Assembly (NCBI GenBank): GCA_032073245.1 | Contig: DAMANX010000003.1 | Span: 158,484-222,483, forward strand | Direction: 5' to 3' | Source: QVMG01 sp032073245 | GTDB taxonomy: Bacteria; Bacteroidota; Bacteroidia; Bacteroidales; Tannerellaceae | DNA: 64,000 nucleotides | Part shown: positions 27,892 to 35,913 of the stretch, piece after piece | Position numbering within the stretch: position 1 is the stretch's first letter | How the letters are laid out: every line of letters starts with the position of its first letter | Translations under genes and position numbers: made by a program | The notes under the pieces: generated by a model | Seen by the model: only the letters and a program-made list of their open reading frames with translations | Database searches by the model: none | Told to the model about the DNA's origin: nothing

Positions 27892-27970
27892 TTCAATTAC
27901 GAGTGAAAAATTACGAATTACGAGTTGAATACATTTCATTCGTAATTCGTATTTTTTAATTTTTAATTGA
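27892..27970. repeat. AATTACGAATTACG inverted-repeat element, copy 3, overlapping the nadB stop
   Basis: The left arm 27892-27929 and right arm 27935-27970 are imperfect reverse complements around a 5-nt loop. The left arm begins 2 bp after the rubrerythrin stop. The right arm supplies the last four codons (SIKN) and the stop codon of nadB on the other strand. Confidence 0.75.
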
Positions 27971-29533
27971 TTTTGGTGGATAATCCAGTGTATAATGTAA
28001 TCCCCTACTTTCTTTCCTGTCAATGGCCTGACGCATAATAAGGTATCCCGTATTGACCATATTACGCAATTCACAGATTTCTTTAGAAGCTACTGAACGT
28101 TTGAAAAGACTTTCTGTTTCTTCGTAAATTATATCTAACCTATCCCATGCTCTTTTAAGGCGAAGATCCGAACGGACAATACCCACATAGGTACTCATGA
28201 TCTGTCCTACTTCTTTAGCGCTTTGTGTGATCAAAACCATCTCTTCCGGTGATTGTACGCCTTCATCATTCCAGGCTGGAATATTTTCCTGATAAGTATA
28301 TTTATCAATAAAGAAACGACTGTGTTTAGCAGCGGCATCTGCGTATACTACTGCTTCAATAAGTGAATTAGATGCCAATCTGTTTCCACCATGTAGTCCT
28401 GTACAGGCGCATTCTCCTACTGCATATAAGCGTTTAATGGATGAACATCCATCCAAATCCACTTTAATACCACCGCATAGATAATGTGCAGCCGGAGCAA
28501 CCGGAATATAATCTTTAGTTATATCGATTCCATAACCGAGACATTTCTCATAGATTGTGGGGAAATGTTTTTTTGTTTCCTCAGGGTCTTTATGGGTTAC
28601 ATCCAGATAAACATAATCATCTCCACGGTTTTTCATCTCATTATCTATAGCCCGGGCAACGATATCACGAGGAGCTAAAGAAAGACGTTTGTCATATTTC
28701 TGCATGAATTCTTCCCCATCAAGAGTACGTAGAACCGCTCCGTATCCCCGCATGGCTTCTGTAATTAGAAATGAAGGACGATCGCCCGGATGATAAAAAG
28801 CAGTAGGATGGAATTGTACAAATTCCATATCTTTAACTGTTCCTTTTGCACGGTAGACCATAGCTATTCCGTCACCGGTAGCAACCAATGGATTAGTTGT
28901 AGTCTGATATACAGCTCCTATTCCTCCTGTTGCCATTAGAGTGAATTTGGAAAGAAAGGTATCAATATGTCCGGTTGCTAAATCCATGATATACGCTCCG
29001 TAGCATTCTATATCTGGAGTCTGGCGGGTAACATTTATTCCCAGATGATGTTGGGTTAATATCTCTATGGCAAAATAGTTTTCAAAAACTATTATATTGG
29101 GATGTTGCTGGATTGCTTTGATGAGGCTGTCCTGTATCTCTGCACCTGTGTTATCCTTATGATGCAATATACGGAATTCCGAATGTCCTCCTTCCCGGTG
29201 CAGGTCGAAATCTCCTTTTTCATTCTTATCAAAGTCAACTCCCCAACTGATCAGTTCTTCAATTTGGGCAGGAGCCTCACGTACAACTTTTTCTACCGCC
29301 TCCCGATCGCTCAACCAATCTCCTGCAATCATTGTATCTTCAATATGCTTTTCGAAATTGTCTGTAAGCAGGTTGGTCACAGAAGCAACTCCTCCTTGTG
29401 CAAAATAGGTATTGGCTTCTTCGAGTCCGGATTTACATATAAGTGCGACTTTCCCTTTATCAGCCACTTTCAGGGCAAAACTCATACCTGCTATACCAGA
29501 GCCAATCACCAGAAAATCAAATTTATGTACCAT
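27956..29533 (-). CDS. nadB: L-aspartate oxidase
   Basis: The 525-aa FAD enzyme oxidises L-aspartate to iminoaspartate, the first step of NAD synthesis and the substrate supply for NadA. The N-terminal FAD site is VIGSGIAGMSFALKVADKGK. ANTYFAQGGVASV, REGGHSEFRILHHKDNTGAE, MATGGIGAVY and FVQFHPTAFYHPG follow, and HGGNRLASNSLIEAVVYAD is the C-terminal flavin block. Length is normal. It is not next to nadA, which lies 9.6 kb away. The final residues SIKN and the stop come from the right arm of an inverted-repeat element, so the repeat has been recruited as the gene end. Confidence 0.96.
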   Translation of the reverse strand: MVHKFDFLVIGSGIAGMSFALKVADKGKVALICKSGLEEANTYFAQGGVASVTNLLTDNFEKHIEDTMIAGDWLSDREAVEKVVREAPAQIEELISWGVDFDKNEKGDFDLHREGGHSEFRILHHKDNTGAEIQDSLIKAIQQHPNIIVFENYFAIEILTQHHLGINVTRQTPDIECYGAYIMDLATGHIDTFLSKFTLMATGGIGAVYQTTTNPLVATGDGIAMVYRAKGTVKDMEFVQFHPTAFYHPGDRPSFLITEAMRGYGAVLRTLDGEEFMQKYDKRLSLAPRDIVARAIDNEMKNRGDDYVYLDVTHKDPEETKKHFPTIYEKCLGYGIDITKDYIPVAPAAHYLCGGIKVDLDGCSSIKRLYAVGECACTGLHGGNRLASNSLIEAVVYADAAAKHSRFFIDKYTYQENIPAWNDEGVQSPEEMVLITQSAKEVGQIMSTYVGIVRSDLRLKRAWDRLDIIYEETESLFKRSVASKEICELRNMVNTGYLIMRQAIDRKESRGLHYTLDYPPKSIKN

Positions 29534-29622
29534 TATTGTTTTGATTTAGAATGGCAAAGGTAGGAATTAACTTAATGCGGTGATATTTTTTTGCCTATGA
29601 TCTGGTTACAAAGATCAAAGTA

Positions 29623-29844
29623 TTAACCTTCATTATTCATCCGGTAACTAAGAGCACCGGAAGGACAATTGTTAACTTGTTCAATAAGTTCCGGTGTAGT
29701 TGCGTTTTCAATTTTAATCCAGGGGCGCTCACTAGGACGATAAACATTTGGAAGTGTTTGTACACATACTCCTGAATGACAGCATAAATCCGGCTGCCAT
29801 ATAATTGTTAGCTTTTCATTTGTATATTCATGTTTCTTTTCCAT
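29623..29844 (-). CDS. Fer4_19 mono-cluster iron-sulfur protein (YjdI-like)
   Basis: This 73-aa protein has cysteines at C21, C22, C27 and C60 in DLCCHSGVCVQT and VNNCPSGALSYR, the pattern of the divergent single-cluster Fer4_19 family. The central PWIKIENATT is also a family block. E. coli YjdI is a relative, and its gene sits beside that of YjdJ, a GNAT acetyltransferase. Here too a YjdJ-like gene lies upstream on the same strand, about 260 bp away. It is probably a cytoplasmic electron-transfer or accessory protein. The biochemical role of the pair is not known to me. Confidence 0.85.
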   Translation of the reverse strand: MEKKHEYTNEKLTIIWQPDLCCHSGVCVQTLPNVYRPSERPWIKIENATTPELIEQVNNCPSGALSYRMNNEG

Positions 29845-29910
29845 GATGTGTCTTTTATTAAATTATTATGAGTTCAATATTATAAACATCCCTTTGTAGG
29901 TATTTTTCCA

Positions 29911-30075
29911 TTATGATGGAATTTTTGTTTCTTCTGCATGAAACATTTTTCTCTTCTAAGTGAAATTTTTGTTTCATGCCGGTGAAACTTTTTTCTCATC
30001 ATGATGAAACGCTATGAAACTTTTTTCTCATTGTAAAAGAATGCCGGTGAAACTTTTTCTTATTACTAAATGAGA
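29911..30075. repeat. Degenerate TGAAACTTTTTTCTCAT / GTTTCA-N6-TGAAAC array
   Basis: Within 165 bp the unit TGAAAC(A/T)TTTTTCTCAT recurs about five times with variation. GTTTCATGCCGGTGAAAC (29971-29988) shows the inverted form GTTTCA-N6-TGAAAC. ATGCCGGTGAAACTTTTT occurs twice, near 29975 and 30041. The array fills the gap between the YjdJ-like and YjdI-like genes. Confidence 0.6.
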
Positions 30076-30102
30076 ATGTTTGTTGAGCGAATTCGTATTA
30101 TA

Positions 30103-30402
30103 TTATTTACTTGTTTTTACAATTCTCAACCATTCGGGATGTTTTTTTATGTATGAAACAACGAAAGGGCATAGTGGAACAACCCGCATATTACGTTTAG
30201 CTATGTATTCCAACGTTTTTTCAACAAGTGCTGATCCAACTCCTTTTCCTTCCAAAGGTGTAGGCACCTCAGTATGAGTAAGAAATACATCTTTTTCAGG
30301 ATTCATGTAATATTCAATGAGTGGAGTATATTCCATTATCCTAAATTCAAATTGTTGATTTGCTTCATCGTTTATTAGCAGATAATCTTCTTTCATGATC
30401 AT
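30103..30402 (-). CDS. GNAT-type N-acetyltransferase (YjdJ-like)
   Basis: The short 99-aa protein fits the minimal GNAT subfamily of E. coli YjdJ. EFRIMEYTPLIEYYMNP comes first, then EVPTPLEGKGVGSALVEKTL, the acetyl-CoA pyrophosphate-binding loop (Q/RxxGxG/A-like, here EGKGVGS). MRVVPLCPFVVSYIKKHPEW closes the fold. The start may be at 30402 (MIMKED) or 30396 (MKED). It lies upstream of the Fer4_19 gene on the same strand, separated by a repeat array. The acceptor substrate is not known. Confidence 0.87.
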   Translation of the reverse strand: MIMKEDYLLINDEANQQFEFRIMEYTPLIEYYMNPEKDVFLTHTEVPTPLEGKGVGSALVEKTLEYIAKRNMRVVPLCPFVVSYIKKHPEWLRIVKTSK

Positions 30403-30575
30403 TTCTTTTGTCTATGATGTTTGTTTTTGTAAAACAGAAAAAAGAGCGACTTTGTTTGTTTTGATCAATAAAACAAGTGGTTAATGAAAGTAAAAATAAA
30501 AGGTTATAGCAGGATTTATATGATTCTCTCACAATTAATAACTGCATGATTCGTTAGGTTTTTAACGTAAATGTT

Positions 30576-30583
30576 TACCTTTG
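30576..30583 (+). promoter_or_regulatory. Putative -7 box for the DUF2723 gene
   Basis: TACCTTTG fits TAnnTTTG, followed by GCGCCCATC, and lies 63 bp upstream of the ATG at 30647. Confidence 0.45.
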
Positions 30584-30646
30584 CGCCCATCTATCTGTGG
30601 AAGATAGCCTTTTATCGCAAAAAATTATCACACTTTATTCAAAAGT

Positions 30647-33600
30647 ATGGGAAAATATAAACTAATCAACAATGTACTGGGCTGGGCAGCCTTTCTGATA
30701 GCAACTACAGTTTATTTAATGACTATGGAAAGTTCAGCCAGCTTCTGGGACTGTGGTGAATTCATCTCTTCAGCTTATAAATTAGAAGTAGGCCACCCGC
30801 CAGGTGCCCCTTTCTTTATGCTTACTGCTAATATCTTTACTCAATTTGCATCTGATGTATCGCAAGTGCCTGTAATGATTAATGCCATGTCTGCTATTTT
30901 TAGTGGGTTGACTATTTTATTCCTTTTTTGGAGTATTACCCATCTGGCACGTAGCATAGTGGTAACTGAGGGGAAAGAAATGACTACTGCTCAATTCATT
31001 ACTATTATGGGTTGTGGACTTGTAGGTGCCTTGGTTTATACTTTTAGTGATACTTTTTGGTTTAGCGCTGTTGAAGGTGAGGTTTATGCCTATTCCTCTC
31101 TTTTCACTGCGGTTGTATTCTGGTTAATCCTAAAATGGGAAGCTGTGGCCGATCGCCCACATGCCGACCGGTGGATTGTGCTGATTGCTTTCCTTATGGG
31201 TCTCAGTATCGGTGTTCACTTATTGAACTTGCTTTGTATCCCGGCCATTGTATTGGTTTACTATTATAAAAGATATCCAAATCCGAGTTTGAAGGGTACT
31301 ATCATCGCATTAGTTATATCTTTTGCAATTATTGCTTTGATGATGTACGGCGTTGTGCAAGGTTTGGTGGAAGTATGTAGTTGGTTTGAATTATTGTTTG
31401 TGAACACTTTAGGTATGCCTTATAATTCGGGTGTATTTGCTTATATTATTATACTTGGCGGAGTAATTGCATGGGCAATATGGGAAACTATGCGCGAAGA
31501 GGGAAATGTAACCCGTATGAAAATTGCCTTTATATTATCTATTGTTCTGTTAGGTATTCCTTTTATAGGGGAAGGATATATTCTGGGTATTGCTTTGATT
31601 GTTGCTCTTACAGCATATATGTTTATAAGCAAGAATATTGCTATTAAAGCAATGAATACTATATTGGTTTGCTTAATGGTAATTGTAGTTGGCTATTCTT
31701 CTTATGCACTTATTATGGTTCGTGCCACAGCTGATACACCGATGAACCAGAATAATCCGAGTGATATATTTACATTACGTATGTATCTGGCTCGTGAGCA
31801 ATATGGAAGTACGCCGCTTATTTATGGGAATACATACGTAAGTGAAGTCAAACGTGAAGTGAAGGGACGTAGCCTGGCTGCTATAACAAAACAAGGTAGG
31901 CCAACCTGGAGTAAGGTGATCAAACAAAATGAAAATGAAAAGGACAAGTATTATATTTCCAAATATGATACAGAATACCAGTATGTAGATGAGCTTAAAA
32001 TGCTTTTCCCACGTATGTATAGTCCGGATGGCAATCATATAAATGCATATAAAGAATGGGCCCAGATCAAGGGTACTCCGGTACGTATCAATACGGGAGG
32101 AGAAACAAAAACTATTATGAAACCTACTTTTGCTGAAAATGTTCGTTTCTTTTTCTCATACCAGCTGAACTTTATGTATTGGCGTTATTTTATGTGGAAC
32201 TTCTCAGGACGTCAGAATGATATACAAGGGCAGGGAGAAATTTCGAATGGAAACTGGATTACAGGTATTAAGTTCGTTGATGAGATTTTAGTCGGCCCAC
32301 AGGATGATATGCCGTTTGATATAATTAATAATAAGGGACATAATGTTTACTTTATGTTGCCCCTTTTACTTGGAATCCTTGGTTTGCTTTTCCAAGCATA
32401 TTCAGGAAAGAAAGGTATACAAGGTTTTTGGATCACCTTCTTCCTTTTCTTTATGACCGGTATAGCTATTGTGCTTTATCTGAATCAAACTCCACTTCAG
32501 GTTCGTGAACGTGATTATGCTTATGCAGGATCTTTCTATGCCTTTTCTATCTGGATTGGATTTGGAGTAGCTGCATTAGCAAAGGCTTTACAACAATACG
32601 GAAAAGCTCCGGCAATTGTAGCTTCTTCTTTAGCAACCATTCTGGGACTATTTGTTCCTCTTCAGATGGCTTCACAAAACTGGGATGATCATGACCGCTC
32701 AGAACGTACGGTAGCTCGTGATTTCGGACATAACTATCTGGAATCCTGTGAACCGAATGCTATACTATTTACCAATGGTGATAATGATACTTTCCCATTG
32801 TGGTACGCACAGGAGGTGGAAGGTATTCGTACAGATGTCCGTGTTTGTAATACAAGTTACTTACAAACCGATTGGTATATAGATCAAATGAAAAAGGGAG
32901 CTTATGAATCTGATCCGTTACCTATATCCTGGACGCGTGCAGATTACATACAGGGAACCCGTGACTTTGCTCATCTTTTCCCAATGATGGAAGATCCGGT
33001 TGATTTGAAAACCGCATTAAACTTCGTGAGAAGTAATAACCCTGAAACAAAACGGGTACCGTCTCTTTCCGACCAGGATTTGACATATATACCGACTCAG
33101 AAACTGACTTATAAAGTTGATAAAGAAGCAGCTTTAAGAAATGGAGTAGTCTCAGCAGATGAGGAAGAATTTGTTCTTGATCAAATGATGATTGATCTTA
33201 CTTCGAAGGATGCATTAGGAAAGCAGGAATTGATTATTCTTGACATGTTACAGACAAATAACTGGGAACGTCCAATGTATTATGCAATCACTGTTGGCCC
33301 TGACCAATGGGTAAAGCTGGATCCTTATTTCCGTCAGACAGGTATGGCTTATCAGATCGTACCTATGAATGTGCGTGGAACCGCACAAGGTATTGATGCA
33401 GAAAAGATGTATGATAACCTGATGACTAAATTCAAATGGGGAGGTGTTGACAAGCCAGATGTTTATTTGGACGAGACTGTAATGCGTATGTGTAAAACTT
33501 ATCGTTCGGCTTTATTTGGACGTTTAGCAGCCACTCTTATGGCTGAAGATAAAAATGATCTGGCTCTGAATGTATTGGACAAGGCAATGAAAGTTTTACC

Positions 33601-33910
33601 TCCGGAAAATGTTCCTTTAGATGCTTTCGCTACGACAATTGGCGATCTTTATTACGAGTTGGGAGAAAATCAAAAAGCAGAAGAAATATATACTGCAATC
33701 TTGGATAATGCATTTCGGAATGTCAATTGGTATTTCCGTTTGAAACCCGGACAACTAGCTTCGGTAAAAGCAGAAATAGAAAGTAATTTGTATATAATTC
33801 AACAAATATTATACGTTAGCAAACAATTTAATCCCGAGTTTGCACAGAAATATCAGGAAGAATTCGATAATTATCGGATGGCTTACGGTTCCGTGCGAGG
33901 AGATCGGTAA
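30647..33910 (+). CDS. DUF2723 membrane protein (GT117, O-mannosyltransferase-like) with C-terminal TPR region
   Basis: This 1087-aa protein begins with about a dozen membrane helices. The DUF2723 signature MESSASFWDCGEFISSAYKL then GHPPGAPFFML sits at residues 27-60, in the first extracytoplasmic loop where GT-C enzymes keep their catalytic Asp/Glu. The eukaryotic relative TMEM260 is a protein O-mannosyltransferase, and the bacterial family is classed as GT117. The C-terminal 400 residues are soluble (VRVCNTSYLQTDWYIDQM...) and end in TPR-like helices (NVLDKAMKVLPPENVPLDAF, ENQKAEEIYTAIL). Bacteroidetes glycosylate secreted proteins at D-S/T-hydrophobic sites, so this may act in that or a related pathway, which is inference. 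The deacetylase gene follows after 9 bp. Confidence 0.88.
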   Translation: MGKYKLINNVLGWAAFLIATTVYLMTMESSASFWDCGEFISSAYKLEVGHPPGAPFFMLTANIFTQFASDVSQVPVMINAMSAIFSGLTILFLFWSITHLARSIVVTEGKEMTTAQFITIMGCGLVGALVYTFSDTFWFSAVEGEVYAYSSLFTAVVFWLILKWEAVADRPHADRWIVLIAFLMGLSIGVHLLNLLCIPAIVLVYYYKRYPNPSLKGTIIALVISFAIIALMMYGVVQGLVEVCSWFELLFVNTLGMPYNSGVFAYIIILGGVIAWAIWETMREEGNVTRMKIAFILSIVLLGIPFIGEGYILGIALIVALTAYMFISKNIAIKAMNTILVCLMVIVVGYSSYALIMVRATADTPMNQNNPSDIFTLRMYLAREQYGSTPLIYGNTYVSEVKREVKGRSLAAITKQGRPTWSKVIKQNENEKDKYYISKYDTEYQYVDELKMLFPRMYSPDGNHINAYKEWAQIKGTPVRINTGGETKTIMKPTFAENVRFFFSYQLNFMYWRYFMWNFSGRQNDIQGQGEISNGNWITGIKFVDEILVGPQDDMPFDIINNKGHNVYFMLPLLLGILGLLFQAYSGKKGIQGFWITFFLFFMTGIAIVLYLNQTPLQVRERDYAYAGSFYAFSIWIGFGVAALAKALQQYGKAPAIVASSLATILGLFVPLQMASQNWDDHDRSERTVARDFGHNYLESCEPNAILFTNGDNDTFPLWYAQEVEGIRTDVRVCNTSYLQTDWYIDQMKKGAYESDPLPISWTRADYIQGTRDFAHLFPMMEDPVDLKTALNFVRSNNPETKRVPSLSDQDLTYIPTQKLTYKVDKEAALRNGVVSADEEEFVLDQMMIDLTSKDALGKQELIILDMLQTNNWERPMYYAITVGPDQWVKLDPYFRQTGMAYQIVPMNVRGTAQGIDAEKMYDNLMTKFKWGGVDKPDVYLDETVMRMCKTYRSALFGRLAATLMAEDKNDLALNVLDKAMKVLPPENVPLDAFATTIGDLYYELGENQKAEEIYTAILDNAFRNVNWYFRLKPGQLASVKAEIESNLYIIQQILYVSKQFNPEFAQKYQEEFDNYRMAYGSVRGDR

Positions 33911-33919
33911 TAAAGAGAT

Positions 33920-34534
33920 ATGTTTATAGAACAACCACCCTGGCTTTACAGGGTACTGTTCCCAGGAGTAACCTGGAGAATACCGGCCAAGGAGAAATGT
34001 GTATATCTTACCTTCGATGATGGCCCTATTCCTGAGGTTACTCCATGGGTTTTAGATATTTTGGACAAGTATAATGTGAAAGCTACTTTCTTCTGTGTAG
34101 GAGAAAATGTATATAAGCACCCGGATATTTACCAAATGGTTCTAGACCGTGGACATAGAGTGGGTAATCATACTTATAATCATATACAAGGAATTCGTTT
34201 CTGGACGAAAAATTATCTGAAAAATGTCAAGAAAGCTGAAGAACTGATTGAAAGCCCTTTATTTCGTCCTCCACATGGACACATGCGTCGGCCGCAGGTA
34301 AAGGTTTTACGTAAACTTTATCGTATTATAATGTGGGACGTAGTAACCCGTGATTATAGTCCTCACATGACTCCTAATAGCGTATTAAATGTAGTAAAAC
34401 AATATACTCGAAATGGTTCCATAATAGTTTTTCATGATTCTCTCAAAGCCGAACAGAATATGCGGGAAGCTATGCCAAAAGCAATAGAGTGGTTGTTAGA
34501 GGAAGGGTATACTTTTAAGTTATTTGACGATTAA
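33920..34534 (+). CDS. Polysaccharide deacetylase (NodB domain)
   Basis: The 204-aa protein is a compact carbohydrate esterase family 4 domain. Motif 1 is TFDDGP at residues 31-36, whose second Asp binds metal. Motif 2 is GNHTYNH at 82-88 with the two metal-binding His. Motif 3 is FRPPHGH at about 115-121. MWDVVTRDYSP and IIVFHDS supply motifs 4 and 5. All catalytic positions are therefore intact, consistent with a zinc-dependent deacetylase acting on N-acetylated glycans or peptidoglycan. There is no clear signal peptide, although the first 20 residues are hydrophobic. It lies between the GT117-like gene and the peptidase gene in one likely operon. Confidence 0.93.
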   Translation: MFIEQPPWLYRVLFPGVTWRIPAKEKCVYLTFDDGPIPEVTPWVLDILDKYNVKATFFCVGENVYKHPDIYQMVLDRGHRVGNHTYNHIQGIRFWTKNYLKNVKKAEELIESPLFRPPHGHMRRPQVKVLRKLYRIIMWDVVTRDYSPHMTPNSVLNVVKQYTRNGSIIVFHDSLKAEQNMREAMPKAIEWLLEEGYTFKLFDD

Positions 34535-34551
34535 CGATTAATATAAATACC

Positions 34552-35838
34552 ATGAAACGCCTGAAACACATTTTGTTATTATCATTTCTTTTTATATCTT
34601 TTTTAGCTTCTGCTCAAAGTGAACTAAAAGAAATGCTTTCTTCTTTGCCAAGTATAAATGATATAGAAGCTTTAGAATCCGAGCATTTTACAGAGAAATA
34701 TCTTGTACGCATCACGCAGCAGCTGGATCCTCATAATCCCGAAGCTGGAACTTTCACCCAAAGAGTGGTCGTTTCCCATATAGGATTTGATAGGCCTACT
34801 ATATTGATAACTGAAGGATATGGAGGAAGTTATGCACATAATCCCCGATATCAGGAAGAACTATCACGTATGTTGAATGCCAATATGGTGCATGTTGAAC
34901 ATCGTTACTTTCTTGAATCCACACCTTCACCTCTTAATTGGGAATATTTGACAACCGAAAACTCAGCTTATGACCTTCATAATGTAACGACTACATTCAA
35001 GCAGGTTTATCCGGAAAAGTGGATAAGTACGGGCATTAGTAAAGGAGGACAAACAACATTATTATATCGTGCGTGGTTTCCCGACGATGTTGATATATCT
35101 GTTCCGTATGTAGCCCCTTTGAACCGTTCTGTAGAAGATGGAAGGCATGAGCCTTTCTTGCGTAAAGTTGGTACAAAAAAGGAACGTCAAGCTATTTTAG
35201 ATTTCCAGAAAGAAATATTGAAACGGCGTGCCGGCATGATTTCCCTGCTTAAAACATTTACTGAACAGAAGAATATGACATTCCGTATTCCGATGGATGA
35301 GGTACTTGATTATTGTGTATTGGAATATCCTTTTGCTCTTTGGCAATGGGGAACTTCTGTAGGAACGATTCCTTCTTTGAATAGCAATGATAAAGCTTTA
35401 TTTGAGCATTTAATTCAAATCAGTGGCCCCGACTATTTTCAGGCAGAACAACCTCTGGGGTCTTTCTTTGTCCAGGCCGCACATGAAATGGGATATTATG
35501 GATACGATACCAAGCCGTTACGAAAACTTCTATCTATTAATAGTAGCAAAGGTTACCTGTCCCGTATCATGCTTCCTTTGAGCGCCGGAAAGGTTGAATT
35601 CACACCGGATATGTATCATAAAGTATATAATTATCTGAAAGAAAATGATCCTAAGATGATTTGTATTTATGGTGAAGTAGATCCGTGGAGTGCTACACGC
35701 GTACCCGATTTCAGAGGGAAGAAAAATCTGCAGATATATATTGAAAAACGTGGAAGCCATCGTGCCCGTATTGGAACAATGCCTGCTGAAATACAAGCGA
35801 AGATACAGGCACAATTAAATGCATGGCTTGAAGAGTAA
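34552..35838 (+). CDS. Secreted S37-type serine peptidase (tripeptidyl-aminopeptidase-like)
   Basis: The 428-aa protein has a signal peptide (MKRLKHILLLSFLFISFLAS, cleavage after AQ). The alpha/beta-hydrolase nucleophile elbow is GISKGGQ with Ser163. ITEGYGGSY and HVEHRYFLESTP match the PS-10/S37 family best known from Streptomyces tripeptidyl aminopeptidase. The acid is probably in YGEVDPWSATR and the catalytic His in KRGSHRARIGTMP near the C-terminus. It is probably periplasmic or exported and removes short peptides from N-termini. It is 17 bp downstream of the deacetylase gene. An inverted-repeat element follows its stop. Confidence 0.82.
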   Translation: MKRLKHILLLSFLFISFLASAQSELKEMLSSLPSINDIEALESEHFTEKYLVRITQQLDPHNPEAGTFTQRVVVSHIGFDRPTILITEGYGGSYAHNPRYQEELSRMLNANMVHVEHRYFLESTPSPLNWEYLTTENSAYDLHNVTTTFKQVYPEKWISTGISKGGQTTLLYRAWFPDDVDISVPYVAPLNRSVEDGRHEPFLRKVGTKKERQAILDFQKEILKRRAGMISLLKTFTEQKNMTFRIPMDEVLDYCVLEYPFALWQWGTSVGTIPSLNSNDKALFEHLIQISGPDYFQAEQPLGSFFVQAAHEMGYYGYDTKPLRKLLSINSSKGYLSRIMLPLSAGKVEFTPDMYHKVYNYLKENDPKMICIYGEVDPWSATRVPDFRGKKNLQIYIEKRGSHRARIGTMPAEIQAKIQAQLNAWLEE

Positions 35839-35841
35839 GCT

Positions 35842-35911
35842 ATTACGAATTAAAAATTACGAATTACGAATGGGCGCAAAGCGCTATTAATAAATTCGTA
35901 ATTCGTAATTA
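35842..35911. repeat. AATTACGAATTACG inverted-repeat element, copy 4
   Basis: The left arm begins at 35842, 3 bp after the peptidase stop, and contains ATTACGAATTACGAAT. The right arm 35893-35911 carries AATTCGTAATTCGTAATTA and ends next to the convergent susD stop. GCGCAAAGCGC forms a small apical hairpin. Confidence 0.75.
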
Positions 35912-35913
35912 TT

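Noticed and set aside
29911..30075. CRISPR-like array
   Set aside because: The units are too short and variable, the spacing is irregular, and no cas genes are present.
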